From the NCBI RefSeq assembly GCF_937981295.1, contig NZ_CALJPC010000017.1, positions 1 through 19,112 of the forward strand: DNA of 19,112 nt. The letters are read 5' to 3'. A program made the translations under genes and the position numbers. Source of the DNA: an uncultured Campylobacter sp. GTDB lineage: Bacteria > Campylobacterota > Campylobacteria > Campylobacterales > Campylobacteraceae. The notes beneath the pieces were generated by a model. It had not been told where the DNA came from. It did not search any database and worked only from the letters and a program-made list of their open reading frames with translations. Position 1 is the first letter of the stretch, and the number at the start of each line of letters is the position of its first letter. Shown here piece by piece: positions 14,394-19,112 of the stretch.

Positions 14394-15251
14394 TTAAGCT
14401 CTTTGTCTTAAGCGATTTTTCGCAGATTTTATCGTATTGCTAAGAAGCATCGCGATCGTCATCGGTCCCACGCCTCCGGGCACGGGCGTGATGAGCGAGC
14501 ACTTAGGCGCGACCGCGTCAAAATCGACGTCGCCTCTTAGCTTGCCGTCCTCGCCGCGATTGATCCCCACGTCGATTACCACCGCACCCTCTTTTACCAT
14601 ATCTGCGCTCACAAAGTGCACCCTACCGACCGCCGCGACCAAAATATCGGCATCTGCGCAAAGTTGCTTTAAATTTTTTGTTTTGCTATGAGCGATAGTG
14701 ACGGTAGCGTCGGCATTTAGAAGCAGGCTAGCCATCGGCTTTCCTACGATATTGCTGCGGCCTAGTACGACGGCGTTTTTACCCGCTATCTGCACGCCGT
14801 ATTCCTCAAGCAGACGCATCACGCCAAGCGGAGTACAAGGCACAAAACCGTCCGCAAGCCCGCTAGTAAGCTTGCCTACGTTTATCGCGCTAAATCCGTC
14901 CACGTCCTTTTGCGGGCTTATTTTTTCTAAAATTTTATTCGTATCAATGTGTTTTGGAAGCGGCAGCTGCACCAGGATGCCGTCGATACTTTCGTCCTCG
15001 TTTAAATTTTCTATCAGTTCTAAAAGCGCCGCCTCGCTCACGTCGGAGCTCAAGCGGTGCGCTACGGAGCGGATCCCGCAGGCGGCGCAGGCTTTCTCCT
15101 TGCTCGCGACATAGGTCTTGCTCGCCGCGTCCTCGCCTACCAAAATCACCGCCAGCGCGGGCTCTACGCCCTTTGCGGCAAGATCCGAAGCGGCCGATTT
15201 GATCTCATCTTTTACCTTCGCGCTTATGCTTTTGCCGTCGATTAAAGTCAT
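14394..15251 (-). CDS. folD: Bifunctional methylenetetrahydrofolate dehydrogenase / cyclohydrolase FolD
   Basis: FolD oxidises 5,10-methylene-THF to methenyl-THF with NADP and hydrolyses it to 10-formyl-THF. The active-site YVASKEKAC (the YxxxK pair, Lys near residue 51), ILVQLPLPKHID, KDVDGF, the nucleotide-binding GRSNIVGKP and the C-terminal PVPGGVGPMT are all present, and the length (285) is standard. The ATG at 15251 has AAAAGG 6 nt upstream. It is the first gene of the apparent eight-gene minus-strand operon running down to ychF. Confidence 0.97.
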   Translation of the reverse strand: MTLIDGKSISAKVKDEIKSAASDLAAKGVEPALAVILVGEDAASKTYVASKEKACAACGIRSVAHRLSSDVSEAALLELIENLNEDESIDGILVQLPLPKHIDTNKILEKISPQKDVDGFSAINVGKLTSGLADGFVPCTPLGVMRLLEEYGVQIAGKNAVVLGRSNIVGKPMASLLLNADATVTIAHSKTKNLKQLCADADILVAAVGRVHFVSADMVKEGAVVIDVGINRGEDGKLRGDVDFDAVAPKCSLITPVPGGVGPMTIAMLLSNTIKSAKNRLRQRA

Positions 15252-15270
15252 TTAAAGCCTTTTTGAGAAA

Positions 15271-15300
15271 TAGGGAATGTTACCCTAAAATTTATAAAAT
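15271..15300 (-). promoter_or_regulatory. Candidate promoter/operator of the folD-ychF operon
   Basis: On the minus strand a -10-like TATAAA (15296-15291) lies about 40 nt upstream of folD. Its predicted start point falls in an interrupted palindrome, TAGGG (15271-15275) and CCCTA (15283-15287) with a 7-nt centre. No clear -35 box is present, as is common in Campylobacter. The palindrome could be an operator or a 5'-end hairpin. This is a weak call based on position and words only. Confidence 0.35.
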
Positions 15301-15525
15301 TTAGATTTATTCAGCGGGATTTTATGGGAATTTGAAAGAATTTTAAAAAGAATTTCGTCCTAAATTTAATCCTGTTTAAGCAAGCCGAAATTTTATCGTC
15401 GCATCATAAGCAGATGGGCGTCTTGGCGTCGCCACGCTCAGGTTTTGGCGTTCGCACAGCCAGTATTGCGGGATTGAGGCCTTTTTCATCCACGGGCGAG
15501 TAAGAACTGCGATGTTGTTATTTAC

Positions 15526-15576
15526 CCGCCATTATAGCGCCCGTTTTATGCGTAATAGTAGCCCGTATAATGGCGG
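15526..15576. repeat. 11-bp perfect inverted repeat across the lipoprotein gene's 3' end
   Basis: CCGCCATTATA (15526-15536) and TATAATGGCGG (15566-15576) are exact reverse complements separated by 29 nt. One arm lies in the last codons of the small lipoprotein gene and the other just beyond its stop, so the transcript could fold across the stop codon. No T-run follows, which argues against a classical terminator. Confidence 0.6.
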
Positions 15577-15677
15577 CTTGGTGCCGTATCTTGCTCGGGG
15601 GCGTTTTGCGGTCCGCTTCTAGAGCAGCCGCATAGAAACAGCGTCGCACACAGCGATAAAACGATCTTTTTCACCAT
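15546..15677 (-). CDS. Small lipoprotein, 43 residues
   Basis: The minus strand encodes MVKKIVLSLCATLFLCGCSR, then a short polar, Pro/Gln/Asp-containing stretch and the end HYTGYYYA. The first 17 residues form a lipoprotein signal peptide: basic start, hydrophobic core and lipobox LCGC with cleavage before Cys18, giving a mature lipoprotein of about 26 residues. The residue after the lipid Cys is Ser, compatible with sorting to the outer membrane by general rules. GAAAGGA precedes the ATG by 3 nt; a GTG as second codon would have 6 nt, so either could initiate. C-x3-GP after the lipobox faintly recalls LptM/YifL-type small lipoproteins, but the rest does not match. The gene stands alone between folD and the lol-type permease gene. 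Confidence 0.7.
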   Translation of the reverse strand: MVKKIVLSLCATLFLCGCSRSGPQNAPEQDTAPSRHYTGYYYA

Positions 15678-16033
15678 AAATCCTTTCAAAATTTTTATGA
15701 TTTCATCTTTGAGTGGTTTCAAAATTTTAAAAAATTTAGAAAAGCGCTCATAAAAATTTTATCCCCTTTGAAATTTAAAATTTTGAATAAATTTAAACGA
15801 CCAAATTTATCAAATTTAGGCTTTGCGCGGGTTGCGATCTCGCGCAAAGAGCGTAGCTCTAAGGGCGCTAATAGTATTTGTGCGACATTTAATACAGCGC
15901 AAACTCGCGACGTGCAAGATCGCGCAGCCTCTGTCCCGCTCGCCGAAATAGCGCGCTAATACACTGCTAAATACAACCACGCCGCTTTGGAATTTTAAAA
16001 TTTCGCCGAATTTTTAAAGCGCCGCGCTTAAAT
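15678..16033. other. 356-bp region without a supported gene
   Basis: The first half is AT-rich with AAATTTTAAA words. A perfect 9-bp inverted repeat, CTTTGCGCG (15821-15829) and CGCGCAAAG (15841-15849), has an 11-nt loop, followed by a short AGAGC/GCTCT hairpin (15848-15860). GGAATTTTAAAATTTC (15989-16004) is one copy of a palindrome family seen again at 17292, 17475, 17500 and 17731; it lies about 30 bp beyond the permease stop. A plus-strand frame at 15768-15959 has no motif or ribosome binding site and I do not call it. Confidence 0.55.
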
Positions 16034-17224
16034 TTACTCGTTGCGCAGTGTTTGCAGCACGTCAATCTGCGTGGCTTTTTTGGCCGGGTACCATGACGAA
16101 AGCGCCACGATAAGCACCGCGCCGATTAAAATCATCGCCAAATCGCCTAGCGAAAGCTCCATCGGCAGCTTTGAGCTTCCGTAAACGTCGGCGGGTAGAT
16201 TTACGATGTCGAAGCTTCCGAGCAGCCACACGCCGAATAAACCCAAAATGAGCCCGAATATGATGCCGCCGCCGCCGATCGTGGCTCCGAGCGCAAAAAA
16301 GGTCCTCTTAACCTCCTTTTTGCTGGCACCCAGGCTAAGTAAAAGCGCGATCTCTTGGCGGCGGTTCATCACAGTCATCAGAAGCGAGCTTACGATATTT
16401 AGGCTCGCGACCAGGATTATTAGCATCAGCACGATGAAAAGCGCGCGTTTTTCAAGCGCAAGGGCGCTGAAAAAATTGCCGTTTTGCTGCCACCAGCCCA
16501 CGGCGTTAGCGCCGCTAGAAAGACTTTTTTTGATGCGCTCCAGGTCTTTAAACGGATCGTTTGAAAAAACATGCACTCCGTCGAATGTCCCCTCGTCGTA
16601 GCCCAAAATTTTGGCTAGATCGCTCGCATCCGCGTAGGAATACGCCTTATCGTAGGCGATCAGCCCCGAGCTAAAATCCGCGCGCACGTCAAAGCGTTTC
16701 ATCTTAGGGATCAGCGCAAAGCCGCCCGGATCGCTTTTCGTAAAGATCATCGTGATCTTACTGCCCTCATCTAGCATAAACTCGTCCTTGATCCCGCGCC
16801 CTATCATGATGCCGTAGTCCGTTAGATTGGCGTCTTTGGCACCTGCCGCGACGACGGAGTTGATGCGCTTTTCGTCGTTTAAATTTACGCCGAAAATCAG
16901 CCCGCCCTCGAGCTTATCGCCGCTTTTGGCGATAACTTGCGAGCTGATGTAGGGGCTAAAGATCAGATCGGGGAAGTCCGCCCGCAGCCCCTCCACGTCG
17001 TCTTTTGAAATGCCGCCGCGAAAGTGGCTGTGAATCGTGATCGGGTAGTTCATCGTAAAGAGCTTGCGCTCGAATTCCTTATCGAAACCGTTCATTATCG
17101 CCATCGCGACGATGAGCACCGTAAGCCCCACGCCGACGCCCAAGAACGCAAGCAGCGCCGAAAGCGTAATGAAGGGCTGAGAGCGGTCGAATCTGAGATA
17201 TTTGAATAATAAATACTTTACCAA
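16034..17224 (-). CDS. LolC/LolE-family lipoprotein-releasing ABC permease
   Basis: LolC/E permeases, with the ATPase LolD, extract lipoproteins from the inner membrane for transfer to LolA. The protein has the MacB/FtsX layout. One membrane segment near the N-terminus (SALLAFLGVGVGLTVLIVAMAIMNGFDKEFERK) precedes a periplasmic domain of about 200 residues. Three C-terminal segments follow, including VLMLIILVASLNIVSSLLMTVMNRRQEIALLLSLGASKKEV-type sequence and a final WYPAKKATQIDVLQTLRNE. The start is best placed at TTG 17224 (396 residues), because AAGGA (17236-17232) is 7 nt away. The longer frame from GTG 17248 would begin inside a perfect hairpin and has no ribosome binding site. The lolD gene is not in the window. 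Campylobacterota often have a single LolC/E-like gene, so I leave the symbol blank. Confidence 0.9.
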   Translation of the reverse strand: MVKYLLFKYLRFDRSQPFITLSALLAFLGVGVGLTVLIVAMAIMNGFDKEFERKLFTMNYPITIHSHFRGGISKDDVEGLRADFPDLIFSPYISSQVIAKSGDKLEGGLIFGVNLNDEKRINSVVAAGAKDANLTDYGIMIGRGIKDEFMLDEGSKITMIFTKSDPGGFALIPKMKRFDVRADFSSGLIAYDKAYSYADASDLAKILGYDEGTFDGVHVFSNDPFKDLERIKKSLSSGANAVGWWQQNGNFFSALALEKRALFIVLMLIILVASLNIVSSLLMTVMNRRQEIALLLSLGASKKEVKRTFFALGATIGGGGIIFGLILGLFGVWLLGSFDIVNLPADVYGSSKLPMELSLGDLAMILIGAVLIVALSSWYPAKKATQIDVLQTLRNE

Positions 17225-17237
17225 AAAGCCGTCCTTG

Positions 17238-17283
17238 TAAAATTTCACATAAAATTTAGTGTTAAATTTTATGTGAAATTTTA
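17238..17283 (-). repeat. Perfect 21-bp hairpin directly upstream of the permease ribosome binding site
   Basis: Positions 17238-17258 and 17263-17283 are exact reverse complements of each other over 21 bp, with the 4-nt loop gtgt (plus strand). Each arm contains TTTCACAT / ATGTGAAA flanked by AAATTT words. On the permease mRNA the stem ends one base before the AAGGA ribosome binding site. It could be a translational or transcriptional control element, or a protein-binding dyad in DNA. Confidence 0.9.
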
Positions 17284-17287
17284 GGTA

Positions 17288-17311
17288 TTTTGGAATTTTA
17301 AAATTCCAAAA
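17288..17311. repeat. 24-bp perfect palindrome
   Basis: TTTTGGAATTTT (17288-17299) is followed at once by its exact reverse complement (17300-17311). It lies 4 bp from the hairpin at 17238-17283. The central GGAATTTTAAAATTCC is related to the palindromes at 15989-16004, 17475-17490, 17500-17515 and 17731-17752. Confidence 0.85.
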
Positions 17312-17948
17312 ACAGGTTTTGTGCCTTCAAATATAAAAGCTCCGGCGGGTTTTGAAAATTTAAAATCGCGCCGAAATCTATTTACACGCAATTAAATTCG
17401 CCCCCAAGAGATATCGGATACGACAAACCAAACAGACCTCTTTACCAAAACTTCGAAATTTTAAACCCAAATTCTAAATTTTAAAATTTCAAACGCCTCG
17501 AAATTTTAAAATTTTTAGGAATTCCGAATCTTTTAGAATTTTGAAATTCTTAAAATTTAAAGGCGGAGTCTGCTTGCAAGCTCGCCCGTAATCGCATAAA
17601 TTTAAAATTTTAACTGCGCGCAGTATCCTAGTCGCGCATTAAATTTAAGCACCGTGCGCCGTTCGCGTTTTGCAGCACGGCGCGCCGAAACTGCGCTGCG
17701 AAAACAAGTAGCCAAAGGCACCAAGTGCGCTTTGAAATTTTAAAATTTCAAAACTAAAATTCTGCCCCATCGCGCAGCTTTGCGCGCCGTCCACGCCGCC
17801 TCGCGATCAAACTCCCCTTTAAAATTTTATGGCGCCTTTCGCCTTCGACCGATCCGCTAAATACAAAAGCAAGGTCGAAAAGCGCCGATCGCGTAATACT
17901 CGCAATCGAAATCACCGATCGCGCGATATTTACGACCGATCGTCGCGC
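17312..17948. other. 637-bp palindrome-rich region without a supported gene
   Basis: No gene is convincing. Palindromes centred on TTTTAAAA recur: 17475-17490, 17500-17515 and a 22-bp perfect one at 17731-17752 (TTTGAAATTTT plus its complement). GCTTGCAAGC (about 17573) matches a palindromic word also seen in the coaD hairpin. Near the secA stop, CCGATC(G) is repeated at 17849, 17885, 17915 and 17936. Promoter elements for the permease gene must lie in here, but I cannot single one out. Confidence 0.55.
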
Positions 17949-19112
17949 TTACCTTGCAAAGCCGCCTTTTTTCGGACCGCCCTTGCCGTGGCAGTCTTTG
18001 TATTTTTTGCCGCTGCCGCAAGGGCAAGGATCGTTGCGCTTAGGCTTTTTATCGCCGAACTCATCAGGGCCCTTTAGCTGCGCCTCATTCGTGCTTGCAG
18101 CGGCGAGCTCTTTGGCGTTTGAGCTCTCCATACGCTCCTGCATCGCGCGCTGCTCGGCTTCGATCTCCTCCCTAGATTTAAACTGGATCGAATGCAGCAA
18201 GCGGATGCTATCGGATTTGAGGCGCATTACAAGCTCCATAAAGAGATTGTAGCTCTCCTTTTTATACTCGGTAAGCGGATCTTTGTGGTTGTAGCCGCGA
18301 AGTCCGATGCCCGCCTTTAGGATATCCATCTGATACAGATGCTCCCGCCAGTCGCGATCGACGATCTGCAAATAAAGCATCTTTTCGATACTTTTGCGCT
18401 GCTGCGGATCGATCGGCGCCATCTTGTTTTCATACGAAACGGCAAGCGCGCCGATGATCTTTTCTTTCAGCTCTTTGAAATCATCGACCTTCTCAAGCTC
18501 GCTATTTTCGAGCACCTCGCCCGTTTCTTGAGCGATTTTAGCGACGATCGGGAATTTATCGACCTCTTTGATATTTGCGCCGTCGAAAATTTCAAGCTCC
18601 TCAAGCACACTAGAGATGTACTCCTCGCGGTTTTGGATGATTTTATCTTTCAGATCGTAGTCGGGGTCCAAAAGCTCGTTGCGATATTTATAGATCGTCT
18701 TGCGTTGCTCGTTTGCGACGTCGTCGTATTCTAGGATATTTTTACGCGCTTCAAAATGTAGGCTCTCGACCTTTTTCTGTGCATTTTCTACGGCACGCGA
18801 AACCATGCCTGATTCGATATGCTCGCCATCTTTTAGCCCCAAGCGATCCATGATATTTTTGATCTTGTCGCTACCAAAAATTCTAAGTAGATTATCCTCC
18901 AAGCTTAAGAAAAATCTACTCTCGCCCGGATCACCTTGGCGCCCGCTTCGTCCGCGTAGCTGGTTATCAATGCGGCGGCTTTCGTGGCGCTCGGTACCTA
19001 AAATATATAGCCCGCCCAAAGCGCGCACTTCGTCGTCTATGCGGATATCCACGCCGCGTCCCGCCATATTCGTAGCGATCGTAACTGCGCCCTTTACGCC
19101 CGCGTCTTTGAT
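17949..19112 (-). CDS. secA: Preprotein translocase ATPase SecA, C-terminal part
   Basis: SecA is the ATPase motor that pushes preproteins through SecYEG. The frame continues past the right edge: bases up to 19112 encode VTIATNMAGRGVDI, the end of a conserved NBD2 motif, so the true start is outside the window. Seen in order are GGLYILGTERHESRRIDNQL, RGRSGRQGDPGESRFFLSLED (helicase motif VI region), the helical scaffold and wing domains (NILEYDDVANEQRKTIYKYRN, RDWREHLYQMDILKAGIGLRGY) and the C-terminal zinc-binding CPCGSGKKYKDCHG (CxCx8CH), which binds SecB or ribosomes in relatives. It ends with TAA at 17951-17949. On position it may be transcribed ahead of the lol-type permease gene, but the 700-bp gap suggests a separate promoter for that gene. 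Confidence 0.97.
   Translation of the reverse strand: MKDAGVKGAVTIATNMAGRGVDIRIDDEVRALGGLYILGTERHESRRIDNQLRGRSGRQGDPGESRFFLSLEDNLLRIFGSDKIKNIMDRLGLKDGEHIESGMVSRAVENAQKKVESLHFEARKNILEYDDVANEQRKTIYKYRNELLDPDYDLKDKIIQNREEYISSVLEELEIFDGANIKEVDKFPIVAKIAQETGEVLENSELEKVDDFKELKEKIIGALAVSYENKMAPIDPQQRKSIEKMLYLQIVDRDWREHLYQMDILKAGIGLRGYNHKDPLTEYKKESYNLFMELVMRLKSDSIRLLHSIQFKSREEIEAEQRAMQERMESSNAKELAAASTNEAQLKGPDEFGDKKPKRNDPCPCGSGKKYKDCHGKGGPKKGGFAR

Noticed and set aside
15768..15959. 63-codon plus-strand frame
   Set aside because: No ribosome binding site or motif; it crosses a hairpin and AT-rich repeat words.
17225..17248. GTG 17248 as the permease start
   Set aside because: It lies inside the perfect hairpin and has no ribosome binding site; TTG 17224 has AAGGA at 7 nt.

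Overview
The gene content, gene order and base composition suggest a chromosomal segment from a Campylobacter (Campylobacterota) with mid-GC coding DNA, of the C. gracilis / rectus / showae / curvus kind rather than the AT-rich C. jejuni. The organism call is an inference. It rests on recognisable blocks: ubiX-coaD-(tmk), rpiB-small membrane gene-apt-dedA-pepA-ychF (the C. jejuni Cj0925-Cj0930 order as I remember it), folD-lepB and murA-moeA. Gaps between genes are full of AT-rich palindromic words (AAATTT, GAATTC, AAATTTTAAAATTT).

Layout. Positions 1-6475 are transcribed rightwards: the 3' part of murA, moeA, tRNA-Gly(GCC) behind a textbook sigma-70 promoter, ubiX, coaD, a large unrecognised YD-repeat-like protein, a C-rich repeat patch, tmk, a striking array of AATT-centred palindromes, and a small membrane-anchored protein. 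From 6751 to the end everything is on the minus strand: an OB-like/four-helix membrane protein, then reading upstream ychF, pepA, dedA, apt, an 80-residue membrane/coiled-coil protein, rpiB, lepB and folD. These eight genes abut or overlap by a few bases and look like one translationally coupled operon. Beyond it lie a 43-residue lipoprotein gene, a LolC/LolE-family permease and the 3' part of secA.

The genes are mostly housekeeping: peptidoglycan precursors (murA), molybdopterin (moeA), prenyl-FMN (ubiX), CoA (coaD), dTMP (tmk), folate one-carbon units (folD), protein export (lepB, secA), lipoprotein release (lol-type permease), purine salvage (apt) and the pentose phosphate pathway (rpiB).

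The most unusual object is rpiB. Its catalytic halves are intact, but they are split by an in-frame Asn/Ser-rich insert of about 94 residues. They are followed by a tail of about 218 residues in which Asn recurs every 4 or 5 residues, like a degenerate pentapeptide-repeat solenoid. At DNA level the tail is an array of AATT-type cores spaced mostly 12-15 bp. The same kind of array, with a period near 13-14 bp and no frame constraint, fills the non-coding gap at 5574-5857. Other points of note are a perfect 21-bp hairpin one base upstream of the ribosome binding site of the lol-type permease, a two-part hairpin between coaD and the unknown gene, and repeated AAATTTTAAAATTT palindromes between the permease gene and secA.
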